Assembly: GCF_013033355.1 (NCBI RefSeq)
Contig: NZ_WQDY01000003.1
Span: 62,001 to 126,000, forward strand
Direction of reading: 5' to 3'
DNA length: 64,000 nucleotides
From: Ruegeria lacuscaerulensis
GTDB taxonomy: Bacteria; Pseudomonadota; Alphaproteobacteria; Rhodobacterales; Rhodobacteraceae
Below, one piece after another: positions 37,361 to 46,262 of this stretch. Every line of letters begins with the position of its first letter. The stretch's first letter is position 1. Made by a program: the position numbers and the translations under genes. Under the pieces are notes generated by a model. The model searched no databases. It was given only the letters and a program-made list of their open reading frames with translations, and was not told the DNA's origin.

Positions 37361-37930
37361 ATGAACACACCCGCCCATCTTTTGATCGGAGCCGCCCTCT
37401 TTGCCCGCCCGTCGCAAGGGCGCATTCTGCGCGCAGTGTTGATCGGATCAGTTTTGCCGGATTTGTCCCTTTACCTGATGGCTGGTGTGTCGCTGTTCGT
37501 TCTGGGTATCCCCGAGCAGGTGGTCTTCGGGCAACTGTACTATTCCGATGCATGGCAAACAGTATTCGCCATCGACAATTCGTTTCTGGTTTGGGGGTTG
37601 GCTTTAGTCGTGGCGCTGTGGGTGGGCGCGCGGCCTGTGGTCCTTGGGGCCTCGGCCGGGTTACTGCATTTGATAACCGACTTTGTATTGCATGCCGGGG
37701 ATGGGCGGCCGCAGTTTTGGCCGATAAGCAACTGGGTTTTTCATAGCCCGGTCAGCTATTGGGACAGTGCCCATCATGCGCAATGGGTTGTTCCCGTCTC
37801 GATCACGGCGTGTGCGGCATCCTACGTGATACTCTGGCGGCGCGGGTTAGACGCTTCGACCAAGATGTTCTTTGGGGTGTTGCTTGGAGCGGAAATATGG
37901 GTCGCGCGGCAATGGCTGGTGTTTTTCTGA
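37361..37930 (+). CDS. YdjM/DUF457-like membrane protein
   Basis: A 189-residue protein with about four membrane helices. [24 protein letters not shown] and [15 protein letters not shown] carry the paired His/Asp residues of the DUF457/YdjM family of membrane-bound, probably metal-dependent hydrolases. Function is unknown. AGAGGAA precedes the ATG at 37361, which is preferred over the upstream ATG at 37328. It is divergent from cobQ and ends just before a bidirectional terminator. Confidence 0.7.
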   Translation: MNTPAHLLIGAALFARPSQGRILRAVLIGSVLPDLSLYLMAGVSLFVLGIPEQVVFGQLYYSDAWQTVFAIDNSFLVWGLALVVALWVGARPVVLGASAGLLHLITDFVLHAGDGRPQFWPISNWVFHSPVSYWDSAHHAQWVVPVSITACAASYVILWRRGLDASTKMFFGVLLGAEIWVARQWLVFF

Positions 37931-37949
37931 GATAGCCACTGGCCAAAAG

Positions 37950-37987
37950 AAAAGCGCGCTCTGCAATGCACGAGCGCGCTTTTTCTT
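37950..37987. terminator. bidirectional terminator
   Basis: A perfect stem of at least 11 bp (AAAGCGCGCTC / GAGCGCGCTTT, loop 37962-37971) is followed by T on the plus strand and, read from the other side, by TTTTC-type runs. It lies between two convergent genes and serves both. Confidence 0.92.
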
Positions 37988-38004
37988 GGAAACAGCGGCT
38001 TAGG

Positions 38005-38325
38005 TCAGGCGGCTTCGGCCTGCTGAGCAGCGTTACGGCGTTCGCTTTCTTCACGCGACAGTGCAACCGAGGTGCGCACACCACGGCCAACGAAATCCAT
38101 TAAGCCGCTCACAACCCGTTCGTTCGGGTCGATACCGGCGCAGGACAGCACTTCGCGGCCGTCGCGCGAACGTGCCCAGCGGGCAATTTGTTCGGGGCCA
38201 TTGCCATATTTCTTGTCATCGGCAATAGCATCATCCAGCGCAGCCAACACAACGGCTGCAAAAAGTTTGCGCGCACGGTTGCCTTGTTCGTTGTTAAAGG
38301 CGGTGCCGTCAACGAAATCTCTCAT
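38005..38325 (-). CDS. small conserved protein of unknown function
   Basis: A 106-residue soluble protein without signal or membrane segment. It is mostly helical by composition, with KLFAAVVLAALDDAIADDKKYG in the first half and REVLSCAGIDPNERVV in the second. AAGGAAAACGAG precedes the ATG, so it is well supported as a gene. It resembles small conserved proteins of unknown function (possibly DUF6280) seen in Rhodobacterales, but I cannot confirm the family. It is divergent from efp. Confidence 0.7.
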   Translation of the reverse strand: MRDFVDGTAFNNEQGNRARKLFAAVVLAALDDAIADDKKYGNGPEQIARWARSRDGREVLSCAGIDPNERVVSGLMDFVGRGVRTSVALSREESERRNAAQQAEAA

Positions 38326-38543
38326 CTCGTTTTCCTTGTTGTTCTTGCTCTTGCATTTTCGGCGTGACGGTCCTTATGACCGATAAAGTGTGATTCGGAT
38401 ACAGCTAATATGCATAGTTGCGTTGCGTCATCTGCATGGCTCGCTGCACCTGCAACACAAGGTTTCGTTGTCTTGCCACGTGTTGTCCCGCCAGATATAG
38501 GAAGCGCAACTGACGCATCAACCGTTTGTGAAGGATTTATGTC

Positions 38544-39107
38544 ATGCCCAAGATAAATGGGAACGAAATTCGCCCCGGCAATGTGCTTGAGCATAATGAC
38601 GGTCTTTGGGCCGCTGTCAAAGTTGATCACGTAAAGCCCGGAAAAGGCGGCGCTTTTGCTCAGGTCGAACTGCGCAACCTGCGCAACGGGTCGAAACTGA
38701 ACGAACGGTTCCGCTCGGCGGACAAGGTGGAGCGGGTGCGGCTGGAACAGAAGGATCAGCAGTTCCTCTACGAATCCGACGGGATGCTGGTGTTCATGGA
38801 CTCCGAGACCTATGAGCAGATCGAACTGCCATCGGACCTGTTGGGTGAGCGTCGCCCTTTTCTGCAGGACGGCATGACAATTGTTGTCGAGTTCTACGAA
38901 TCCGAGGCGCTGAACGCCTCGTTGCCCCAAAAGGTGACCTGCAAGATCGTTGAAACCGAACCGGTCGTAAAAGGTCAGACCGCGGCGAACTCGTTCAAGC
39001 CGGCCATTCTGGACAATGGCATCAAGGTCATGGTTCCCCCCTTTGTTGGTCAGGATGAGATGATCGTGGTGAACACTGAGACCATGGAATATTCCGAACG
39101 CGCCTGA
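38544..39107 (+). CDS. efp: translation elongation factor EF-P
   Basis: A 187-residue EF-P that helps ribosomes past polyproline stretches. It has the three beta-barrel domains; KPGKGGAF at 31-38 places Lys34 at the tip that is post-translationally modified in many bacteria. The C-terminal signature ([11 protein letters not shown] at the end, preceded by [12 protein letters not shown]) is typical. No epmA or epmB is seen nearby. A strong terminator follows. Confidence 0.97.
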   Translation: MPKINGNEIRPGNVLEHNDGLWAAVKVDHVKPGKGGAFAQVELRNLRNGSKLNERFRSADKVERVRLEQKDQQFLYESDGMLVFMDSETYEQIELPSDLLGERRPFLQDGMTIVVEFYESEALNASLPQKVTCKIVETEPVVKGQTAANSFKPAILDNGIKVMVPPFVGQDEMIVVNTETMEYSERA

Positions 39108-39127
39108 TCCGCGTTGAAATCACCAAG

Positions 39128-39160
39128 AGGCCGCGTCAGCAACGATACGCGGCCTTTTTT
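39128..39160 (+). terminator. rho-independent terminator of efp
   Basis: AGGCCGCGT pairs with ACGCGGCCT (9 bp) around a 10-base loop and is followed by TTTTTTA. It overlaps the stop-codon end of the convergent gene at 39159. Confidence 0.93.
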
Positions 39161-40103
39161 ATGTGCGGCGCTTGATGCGGCGGTATTGCTCGGGGTTGGG
39201 GCCGAACAGTTCCAACATCAGCTCATACTTGATGCGGTTGGCGCTGACCTGTCGGTAGAAGGCGATCAGAAACGCGGTCGGTCCCTGTATCCGGGCCAAC
39301 CCGCTTGTCGCAGCGACCACAGTGCCAACATCTGTGCGGCCTTCTAGGACCAGCCAGCCACCCAGCATCAATATGCCAACAGTACCTGCGCCATTGATGA
39401 CGCTCAGCAGGAATTTGGCGGATAGTTTCCAGATGAACATTTTGCGCCGAGTTTCATAGATTGAATCGAATTCAGTCTCGATCTCGCGCGAGGTTTCCTC
39501 GATCTGCTCAGTGGTCAGTCGGTCGGTTGCATTGCGCAGGATGCGGACTCGTTCGGCGACAAAGACGTTCACCTTGCGCTGTGAAACCAGCACGATGACG
39601 ATCTGCGGAACGATCATCGAGAACGCGATCAGCCCCAGCCCCGGTTGCGTCGATGAGATATAGCCGATCACGCTGATCAACGTCCCGATCTGCACGACGG
39701 GGTCAGAAAAGGCACCACCTGCGAATTTGCCAAGCTCTTCGGCCTCGGCGGAAATGGCGGTGGTCATGGTGCCCTTACGCACATCTTCGCCGGTTTCATT
39801 CAGATCGGCCGAACGCAACAACAGCCGTTGGCGGATCAGGCGGACCATGTCTTCGCCCAGTGTTCCGGCGCGGTAACCCAGAACCCATTTCAGGCCGAGG
39901 CTTAGCAGAATGACCGCCATCATACCGGCCCCTAGCCGTAACAGGCGGTCAGCCTTCACATCTTCGGTTGTAAGGTGATTGATAATGTCGCGCTGAAATT
40001 CAAGCGGTACAGCCGCCAAAGCGGCCACGGCGATCGAAAGAATGATAAGGATGATCTGCCGTCCGGCACTGGCACGCCAGATTGCCCTATATAGTTTGAA
40101 CAT
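39159..40103 (-). CDS. ABC exporter transmembrane domain without ATPase
   Basis: A 314-residue protein with five or six membrane helices and the fold pattern of a type I ABC exporter membrane domain. RDIINHLTTEDV, RAGTLGEDMVRLIRQRLL and the ETRRKMFIWKLSAKF coupling-helix-like region match. It stops shortly after the last helix: no Walker A, signature or Walker B motif follows, and no ATPase gene is adjacent. It may pair with an ATPase encoded elsewhere or act without one. The frame ends naturally, only 47 bp from efp, with no decayed ATPase sequence in between. Confidence 0.75.
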   Translation of the reverse strand: MFKLYRAIWRASAGRQIILIILSIAVAALAAVPLEFQRDIINHLTTEDVKADRLLRLGAGMMAVILLSLGLKWVLGYRAGTLGEDMVRLIRQRLLLRSADLNETGEDVRKGTMTTAISAEAEELGKFAGGAFSDPVVQIGTLISVIGYISSTQPGLGLIAFSMIVPQIVIVLVSQRKVNVFVAERVRILRNATDRLTTEQIEETSREIETEFDSIYETRRKMFIWKLSAKFLLSVINGAGTVGILMLGGWLVLEGRTDVGTVVAATSGLARIQGPTAFLIAFYRQVSANRIKYELMLELFGPNPEQYRRIKRRT

Positions 40104-40208
40104 GCCCGCACCCGTCTTGTGACCTGCCCGTATTGTGACAGGGCCAGGGTAGGGGGTGCAATCTATACGCGCTGTGCCGCAGTTCAGCCGTGCCGCTTGC
40201 GCAACAAT

Positions 40209-40946
40209 TCAATCGCTTAGACCAACGTTGGCCAGATCGGCCTGCATATCCCCTGTGGCGCGATCCAGTCGCAGATAGGCAATTCCGGCGCCGCCAGATT
40301 GGGTGAACAAGGTTCCCACTGGCTTGCCGTTTGCAAAGATTTCAGTCCCGACCGGGGCGCTTCTATCTACCGTCACGCGGCGCAGTCCCTTGCGCAGCTC
40401 GGTTTTGTGCTTCATCCGAGCTGTAACCTCTTGCCCGACATAGCAGCCTTTCTTGAAATCGACACCGTTCAGCAGTTCGAACCCGGATTCAAGGATATAG
40501 CTGTCCGACGTCAGTTCGATTCCTGTTTCCGGGATGCAATGGCGAACGCGGATGTCATCCCAATCGGAGCCGTCATCACTTTCGGGAGCTGCGGTGTAGG
40601 CCCGCCAGCCCATGTCAACGTGACGCGGATCAGGTAAGGCACCTTGTGGTGCCGGGCCGGTGCCTCGCTGCAGGTTCAGCCCACTTTCCTTGATGGTGAC
40701 GTCTGCACGCAGCTTGTACATCCCAAGACGTTTGACCAGCCCTTCGGCCAAAATCTCGGCCACATCCAGCAGAACAGCATCGTCCTCGCGTTTGAGGAAG
40801 AAATCGGCAAGATATTTGCCTTGCGGAGTCAAAAGCGCAGCATAGACCAGGCCATCCTCAAGCCCGCCGATGTCATTTGTCACCAGCCCTTGCAGAAAAC
40901 TGTCAGTGTCTGCGCCGCTTAGGCGCAGGATGCGGCGATTGGGCAT
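40209..40946 (-). CDS. ygfZ: YgfZ/GcvT-family folate-binding protein
   Basis: A 245-residue protein of the YgfZ family, which uses tetrahydrofolate in assembly or repair of certain Fe-S enzymes. LRLSGADTDSFLQGLVTNDI near the start, LTPQGKYLADFFL and the signature KKGCYVGQEVTARM (about 177-190) are diagnostic. The ATG at 40946 has GAGG 9 bp upstream; the longer open frame to 41045 is not supported. Confidence 0.9.
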   Translation of the reverse strand: MPNRRILRLSGADTDSFLQGLVTNDIGGLEDGLVYAALLTPQGKYLADFFLKREDDAVLLDVAEILAEGLVKRLGMYKLRADVTIKESGLNLQRGTGPAPQGALPDPRHVDMGWRAYTAAPESDDGSDWDDIRVRHCIPETGIELTSDSYILESGFELLNGVDFKKGCYVGQEVTARMKHKTELRKGLRRVTVDRSAPVGTEIFANGKPVGTLFTQSGGAGIAYLRLDRATGDMQADLANVGLSD

Positions 40947-41019
40947 GGGGGTATCCTCGTGCTTTCCCTCGGTCCCGTGATATAGGAGTTCGCGCCGACA
41001 AGACCAGAGGGTAATCCAC

Positions 41020-41694
41020 GTGCCAGCACCGATCTCGATTGTCATTCCGACTTTGAACGCGGCTGAGACCTTGCCTGCGACCCTTCAGGCATTGATGGAA
41101 GGACTGCACACCGGGCTGATCCGCGAATTGATCGTTACGGATGGCGGATCCACCGACCAAACTCTGGAGATTGCGGATGAGGCCGGGGCCGAGATCGTCA
41201 CCGGCGCCGCGTCGCGTGGCGGGCAGTTGCGTCGCGGGTGCAAACAGGCGAGAGGCGAGTGGCTGCTGGTTCTGCATGCCGACACGGTTCTCGAGGATGG
41301 TTGGACCAAAGCTGTCGGCGATCACCTTCGATCAGGCAAGCCAGCGGTTTTCCGACTGGCGTTTCGCGCTGTGGGATTTGCGCCCGGTTGGGTTGCTGGA
41401 TGGGCCAATCTGCGCAGCCGGGTGTTGGGGTTACCCTATGGGGATCAGGGGCTGCTGATCCCGCGACGGACTTATGAACAGGCCGGAGGGTTCCCGGATC
41501 AACCCCTCATGGAAGACGTTGCACTTATGCGCCGGGTGCGGGGCGTCGCGTTATTGCCTTCTCGTGCGTTTACGAGCGCGGATCGATACCAGAAGGCGGG
41601 GTGGATGCGCCGAGGGGCGCGGAATCTGTGGACTCTGTTGCGGTATTTTCTGGGGGCAGATCCTGCAAAACTGGCGCGGGCGTATCGGCGCTGA
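41020..41694 (+). CDS. family 2 glycosyltransferase (TIGR04283 type)
   Basis: A 224-residue single-domain GT2 enzyme with IVIPTLNAAETLPATL at the start, IVTDGGSTD near residue 38, a VLHADTVLEDGW DxD-like motif near 86 and a later MEDVALMRRV. Its size and motifs match the rSAM/selenodomain-associated transferase type; acceptor and sugar are unknown. GTG is the start, with CAGAGGG about 9 bp upstream. Its last 125 bp overlap the convergent gene on the other strand. Confidence 0.85.
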   Translation: MPAPISIVIPTLNAAETLPATLQALMEGLHTGLIRELIVTDGGSTDQTLEIADEAGAEIVTGAASRGGQLRRGCKQARGEWLLVLHADTVLEDGWTKAVGDHLRSGKPAVFRLAFRAVGFAPGWVAGWANLRSRVLGLPYGDQGLLIPRRTYEQAGGFPDQPLMEDVALMRRVRGVALLPSRAFTSADRYQKAGWMRRGARNLWTLLRYFLGADPAKLARAYRR

Positions 41695-42463
41695 AGGCAG
41701 TGCGCAATTCTACGATCGACTTGCCCAATCGGAACGGGGCGGCGAAGCTGACAAGGCACAAAGCGATAATCTGCAGCACCAGGATATGTGCGTTGGCCTG
41801 CAGGTATTCCCATTCGTCCTTCAGCTTTCCGACTTGCGCAATCAGATCCTCATAGCTTCGGGCAAGGATCAGATAGTCACCGGCAATCGCAGGCACCTTG
41901 CGGCGCATATTGTCGATGGCAATCTGGGTCTTGTCGTCTACGGTCGTAAAAACCAGAAATTGGTCGATATCAAAAGCGTTGGCCTTTGCGGCCATCGCGC
42001 GTGCGTCGTCCATATCGTCTTTTGCCTGACGTCCGAATAGGAAGTGCAGGCCTTGCAGCGGCGCGACTTCGTTGGTCACGGCGATAAACAGGGGCAGGTC
42101 AGCGTTGCTGGCGGTTGAGGCCGATAGGAACTCCACCTTTTCGCACAGAACGCCAATGTCATCATCATAGGCTGGGTCGCAAAACCGCAGGCGAAAGCGG
42201 GCAGCGTCCCGGTCAAAGGCCAGGGTTGCGGCATAGGCTACGTCGATCTGCCGGTCCAACCGAGAACTGTCGGCGGTGTAAAGACCGGCCAAAACGGCAA
42301 CCAACGCACCGATACCGCCCAACACGACCCAGACCAGATCGGCCAGTTTCCACGCCCGATGCCCCGCAGGTTTGCGGAACAGAAACCCGGTGCCCACGAG
42401 TCCGACCAGAAAGAACAGGATCAGAAGCGGCAGTTGGTTATCGGCGATAAAGCTCATGCCCAT
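41570..42463 (-). CDS. membrane protein of unknown function
   Basis: A 297-residue protein with two N-terminal membrane helices (about 9-27 and 40-62), a soluble central region with a possible disulfide (FCDPAYDDDIGVLCEK), a third helix near residue 240 (ILVLQIIALCLVSFAAP) and a Pro/Ser/Thr-rich tail. I do not recognise the family. The tail is encoded antisense to the last 125 bp of the glycosyltransferase gene. Start is 42463 or 42457; neither has a clear ribosome binding site. Confidence 0.65.
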   Translation of the reverse strand: MGMSFIADNQLPLLILFFLVGLVGTGFLFRKPAGHRAWKLADLVWVVLGGIGALVAVLAGLYTADSSRLDRQIDVAYAATLAFDRDAARFRLRFCDPAYDDDIGVLCEKVEFLSASTASNADLPLFIAVTNEVAPLQGLHFLFGRQAKDDMDDARAMAAKANAFDIDQFLVFTTVDDKTQIAIDNMRRKVPAIAGDYLILARSYEDLIAQVGKLKDEWEYLQANAHILVLQIIALCLVSFAAPFRLGKSIVELRTAFSADTPAPVLQDLPPENTATESTDSAPLGASTPPSGIDPRS

Positions 42464-42533
42464 AAAGTGAACGCGCGGCCCCCAAGTGGCAACACTGATC
42501 ACGGGCAGTTGTAAATTATAGCAATTTCAGATG

Positions 42534-43403
42534 TTAAGAACCCGAGCTTTGGCCGAATTTACGGAACAGCTTGGTGCGGTCAAAGGCGGCCTCAAGCTCG
42601 TCGGTGCGGTTCTTGACTGAGTCCCAAAGGCGTTCCTGAACCTCGGCGATGGCGCATTCCATCAGTGTCAGGATCGACGCCATCGAATCCCAAGCGGACG
42701 GCACCGCGATCCGTGCGGCAAAGGTATGTTTGGCCAGCCGGTGAATGGGGGAACGCCACTGGTCTGTGAACAGCACAATCTCGGCCCCGCGTTCCTGGCA
42801 GAGCTGACCGATCAACATGGTCGAGTTTTCATATCGTCGCACGTCCAGCGCGATCAGGACATCATCTTTGCGTACATCCAGCAGATCATGGGTCCACGAC
42901 GCAGCCACCGGTAGCATTCGGACGTCGGGACGGATCATTTGCAAATGCAGGTACAGGTACTGCGCCATTGTACCCGTGATGCGCCCCCCAGTGATGAAAA
43001 TGCGCCGATCGGGATCAGATAACAGGTTGCAAAAACTGTCGAATTCTTCCGGGTCAACCTCATCAATCGTGCGCTTTTGATTGGCGAGGGATTGCTGGGA
43101 GTAGCGGTTGAGTATGTGTTCCTCGGGCAAGTCGTTTTGCCAGACGTCGCGCTTGGCGATGGGCCCCGAGATCATCTCTTTCACTTCGCCCCGCAGGGCG
43201 GCCTGAAATTGCGGATAGCCGTCAAATCCGGTCTTTTGCAACATCCGCGCAACTGTGGTGGTCGAAACCGACGCGGTGCTGGCCAGTTCGGTAATGCTGC
43301 CCAGCCCGGCCATTGGATAGTCATCCAGCAGAACACTGACCAGTTGCCGTTCAGAAGGCGTCATCTTGTCCCGATGGGCCAGCAGCCTGTCCGTCACCCG
43401 CAC
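42534..43403 (-). CDS. RpiR/MurR-family transcriptional regulator
   Basis: A 289-residue regulator with an N-terminal helix-turn-helix (SITELASTASVSTTTVARMLQKTGF, about 36-60) and a C-terminal SIS sugar-phosphate-type domain (RRIFITGGRITGTMAQYLYLHLQ, about 132-154). GTG is the start, with AGGAGG 9 bp upstream. It is divergent from the amidohydrolase-TRAP operon, and the 155-bp gap holds AT-rich repeats, so control of that operon is likely. Similar RpiR proteins without sugar-phosphate ligands control amine or amino-acid catabolism. Confidence 0.87.
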   Translation of the reverse strand: MRVTDRLLAHRDKMTPSERQLVSVLLDDYPMAGLGSITELASTASVSTTTVARMLQKTGFDGYPQFQAALRGEVKEMISGPIAKRDVWQNDLPEEHILNRYSQQSLANQKRTIDEVDPEEFDSFCNLLSDPDRRIFITGGRITGTMAQYLYLHLQMIRPDVRMLPVAASWTHDLLDVRKDDVLIALDVRRYENSTMLIGQLCQERGAEIVLFTDQWRSPIHRLAKHTFAARIAVPSAWDSMASILTLMECAIAEVQERLWDSVKNRTDELEAAFDRTKLFRKFGQSSGS

Positions 43404-43435
43404 TGAACGATCCTCCTGTATGCGACAAAGGCATA

Positions 43436-43530
43436 ATGTGAATAATTTTTCATCAAGATCAAGTGTGGAGAAAATTATACAGGAAAATTATTGACAGGTG
43501 ATCGGGCTGTGTGGAAATTTTTCCGCAATG
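43436..43530. promoter_or_regulatory. AT-rich repeat region, candidate RpiR operators and promoters
   Basis: TGAATAATTTTTCA (43439-43452) is a near-perfect dyad. GAAAATTAT occurs twice in direct orientation (43470-43478, 43483-43491), and GGAAATTTTTCC (43513-43524) is a 5+5 dyad. A TTGACA (43491-43496) points towards the operon and a TATAAT on the minus strand (43474-43479) towards the regulator gene. TGAA/TTTCA-type dyads are typical of RpiR-family sites. No -10 box is clear for the plus promoter. Confidence 0.5.
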
Positions 43531-43558
43531 AGGATTTTGGGAATCGCAGGGCAGTAGG

Positions 43559-44314
43559 TTGGATTTCGGAACAGTCGTTCACACGGATATGGCAGACGGT
43601 GCGCCAAAGGTCGTTCTTGTCTGCGAGCACGCGTCGAACCGGATCCCGGCGTTTCTGGGGGATATGGGGCTAAATGCTGAGGCACGTGAAAGCCACATCG
43701 CATGGGATCCCGGAGCTTTGGCGGTGGCCAAGCGGATGTCGGTGCAAATGGCCGCACCGCTGGTACATGGTGGTGTGTCGCGGTTGGTCTATGATTGCAA
43801 CCGGCCGCCCGAGGCAAAAGGCGCTATGCCGTCGCGCAGTGAAGATATCGACATACCCGCAAATACTCGGATGACGCAGGATCAACGGCAGGCGCGGATT
43901 GAGGGCGTCTACGAACCATTTCGCCAAGCCCTCTCCAAGCTGATCTTGCAGCACCGGGGAACGCTTGAGCTGATGGTGACGGTCCATAGTTTCACTCCGG
44001 TCTATTTGGGCAAGCGCCGACAGGTCGAACTGGGTATCCTGCACGGCGCCGATGACCGGTTTGCAGCAGCGATGATGGCGCATAAGGCGGTTGAAAACCC
44101 TTATGTTACCATGTTGAACGAGCCATACTCGGCCGCTGATGGTGTTGCACACACTCTGGATGCGCAGGCTTTGCCGAATGGTTTGTTGAACGTGATGATC
44201 GAGGTTCGAAACGATCTGATCCGCACGTCCGAGCAGCAAAATGCGGTGGCGGGCTGCCTTGTTCCTTGGATATCGCGAACCCTTTCGGGGTTTGAAGAAA
44301 GGGCGGCAGAATGA
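43559..44314 (+). CDS. N-formylglutamate amidohydrolase-family protein
   Basis: A 251-residue zinc amidohydrolase of the N-formylglutamate deformylase family. VVLVCEHASNRIP near residue 18, a conserved Asn-Arg-Pro (DCNRPPEAKG), VTVHSFTPVYLG and VMIEVRNDLI are the family blocks and include likely metal ligands. TTG at 43559 is the best start in frame; the internal ATG (MADGAPK) is an alternative. No hut genes are nearby, and the gene is coupled to a TRAP transporter by an ATGA overlap, so its substrate may be another N-acyl or gamma-glutamyl compound. Confidence 0.82.
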   Translation: MDFGTVVHTDMADGAPKVVLVCEHASNRIPAFLGDMGLNAEARESHIAWDPGALAVAKRMSVQMAAPLVHGGVSRLVYDCNRPPEAKGAMPSRSEDIDIPANTRMTQDQRQARIEGVYEPFRQALSKLILQHRGTLELMVTVHSFTPVYLGKRRQVELGILHGADDRFAAAMMAHKAVENPYVTMLNEPYSAADGVAHTLDAQALPNGLLNVMIEVRNDLIRTSEQQNAVAGCLVPWISRTLSGFEERAAE

Positions 44315-44895
44315 TCCGGGCCATGCGCGTATATGTCCGTGTTGTTGACGCCGTCAATTACAGGATCGGACGGGTGATGATGTGGGGTCTGTTCGTTATG
44401 ATGGGCATCCTGCTGTGGTCGTCGGTCTCGAAAACCTTCTTCCTGCCATCGCTATGGACCTTGGAAATGGCGCAGTTTGCCATGGTGACCTATTACATCA
44501 TGGGCGGGCCGTATTCGATCCAGCTGGGCTCGAACGTGCGGATGGACCTGTTCTATCACAACTGGAGCCACAAGAAAAAAGCGTGGTTCGACGCCTTCAC
44601 CGTTCTGCTGTTGATCCTGTATTTGGGCGTGCTGTTTTACGGTGGGCTGGGGTCCACCGCCTATAGCCTTGGATATTGGGGGGATTCCCCGATCTCGTAC
44701 TTCACTGGTTTGTTGACCGGCAGTGAAGAGATCGGGCGGCTAGAACGCTCGTCCACCGCATGGCGGCCTTACATCTGGCCGATCAAGGCGATCATGGTGC
44801 TGGGCTTCTTCCTGATGCTGCTGCAGGCAATTTCGGAATTTTTCAAAGACATTGCCCGGATCAACGGGCAGGAAATCGGGGTCGCTCGAGCATGA
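44311..44895 (+). CDS. TRAP transporter small permease (DctQ family)
   Basis: A 194-residue protein with four membrane helices (about 20-40, 52-68, 92-112 and 152-176), the pattern of TRAP small subunits. TLEMAQFAMVTYYIMGGPY and GSNVRMDLFYHNW are typical. An extra loop (about 118-145) between helices three and four is longer than in classical DctQ. It overlaps the amidohydrolase stop and the large-permease start by 4 bp each, so all are translated from one transcript. Confidence 0.9.
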   Translation: MIRAMRVYVRVVDAVNYRIGRVMMWGLFVMMGILLWSSVSKTFFLPSLWTLEMAQFAMVTYYIMGGPYSIQLGSNVRMDLFYHNWSHKKKAWFDAFTVLLLILYLGVLFYGGLGSTAYSLGYWGDSPISYFTGLLTGSEEIGRLERSSTAWRPYIWPIKAIMVLGFFLMLLQAISEFFKDIARINGQEIGVARA

Positions 44896-46211
44896 GCCAG
44901 GAATACATCGCCATTTTCATGTTCGCGTCGATGATGCTTATGCTGTTCACCGGTCAGCGCGTCTTTGGCGCGATCGGAGCGGTCGCCACCATAGCCGCGC
45001 TGGCCCTGTGGGGTACGGGCGGGCAGGACATCACATTCTCGGCCGCGATGAAGCTGATGAAGTGGTATCCGCTGCTGACGCTACCGATGTTCATTTTCAT
45101 GGGCTACGTGCTGTCGGAAAGCCGTCTGGCCGATGACCTGTACCGGATGTTCCATGTCTGGATGGGTCCGGTGAATGGCGGGCTCGCGATTGGCACGATT
45201 GGCCTGATGGTGCTGGTATCGGCCATGAACGGGCTGAGCGTCGCGGGGATGGCCATTGGCGCGACCATTGCGCTGCCGGAACTGCTGCGGCGGGGCTATG
45301 ACAAGACGATGGTCACGGGTGTCATTCAGGCGGGGTCCAGCCTGGGCATCCTTGTACCGCCCTCGGTCGTGCTGGTTCTCTATGCGATGATTGCGCGGCA
45401 ACCGGTGGGGCAACTGTGGCTGGCGGGGATCGTGCCGGGGCTGCTGATGGCGGGTATGTTCATCCTCTATATCTGGATCCGTTGTCGCATTCAGCCCGAG
45501 CTTGGCCCCGCGATGAAAGACGCCCATGAAGTGCCACGCGCGGAAAAGCTGCGGCTGCTAGGCGCGGGCGCACTGCCGCTGATCATCTTTGCCGCTATGA
45601 TGGTGCCCTTTGTGAATGGCTGGACCTCGCTGGTGGAAAGTTCGGCCATCGGGGCGCTGACGGCGCTGGTGGTGTCAGTCGTGAAACGCCGCATGACGTG
45701 GAAGATTTTCGAAGACTGCACCAAGCAGACACTGGCGATTTCGTGCATGTTTATGTGGATCATCCTTGCGGCTCTTGGCTTTGGCGCGGTGTTCGACGGG
45801 CTGGGTGCGGTGAAAGCCATCGACAACCTGTTCACCGAACAGCTTGGCCTGTCGCCCTGGGTGATCCTGATCCTGATGCAGCTCAGCTTTATCGTCATGG
45901 GTACGTTTCTGGACGACACAGCAATGCTGGTCATCGTGGCGCCGCTCTATGTGCCTTTGGTGGGCGTGCTCGGATTTGACCTGATCTGGTACGGGGTGCT
46001 TTATACGATCACCACCCAGATCGCCTATATGACGCCGCCCTTCGGCTATAACCTGTTCCTGATGCGCGCGATGGCCCCGCCCGAGATCACGCTGCGCGAC
46101 ATCTATCGCTCGATCTTCCCGTTCGTGGCGGTGATGGTGCTGGCGCTGACGATAATCATGATCTTCCCGGAACTGGCCCTGTGGCTGCCCGGATATGTCT
46201 ACGGAAATTAA
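44892..46211 (+). CDS. TRAP transporter large permease (DctM family)
   Basis: A 439-residue membrane protein of about twelve helices. PLLTLPMFIFMGYVLSES, SAMNGLSVAGMAIGATIALPELLRRGYDK, GSSLGILVPPSVVLVLYAM and MTPPFGYNLFLMRAM are the known DctM blocks. It forms the Na+-driven channel of the TRAP system. The ATG at 44892 overlaps the small-permease stop; a longer frame upstream lies within that gene. Confidence 0.94.
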   Translation: MSQEYIAIFMFASMMLMLFTGQRVFGAIGAVATIAALALWGTGGQDITFSAAMKLMKWYPLLTLPMFIFMGYVLSESRLADDLYRMFHVWMGPVNGGLAIGTIGLMVLVSAMNGLSVAGMAIGATIALPELLRRGYDKTMVTGVIQAGSSLGILVPPSVVLVLYAMIARQPVGQLWLAGIVPGLLMAGMFILYIWIRCRIQPELGPAMKDAHEVPRAEKLRLLGAGALPLIIFAAMMVPFVNGWTSLVESSAIGALTALVVSVVKRRMTWKIFEDCTKQTLAISCMFMWIILAALGFGAVFDGLGAVKAIDNLFTEQLGLSPWVILILMQLSFIVMGTFLDDTAMLVIVAPLYVPLVGVLGFDLIWYGVLYTITTQIAYMTPPFGYNLFLMRAMAPPEITLRDIYRSIFPFVAVMVLALTIIMIFPELALWLPGYVYGN

Positions 46212-46262
46212 CAAGAATGCCCGCTCAAGAGGCACGCAAACCTGCAACAGAGAGGAAATGAC

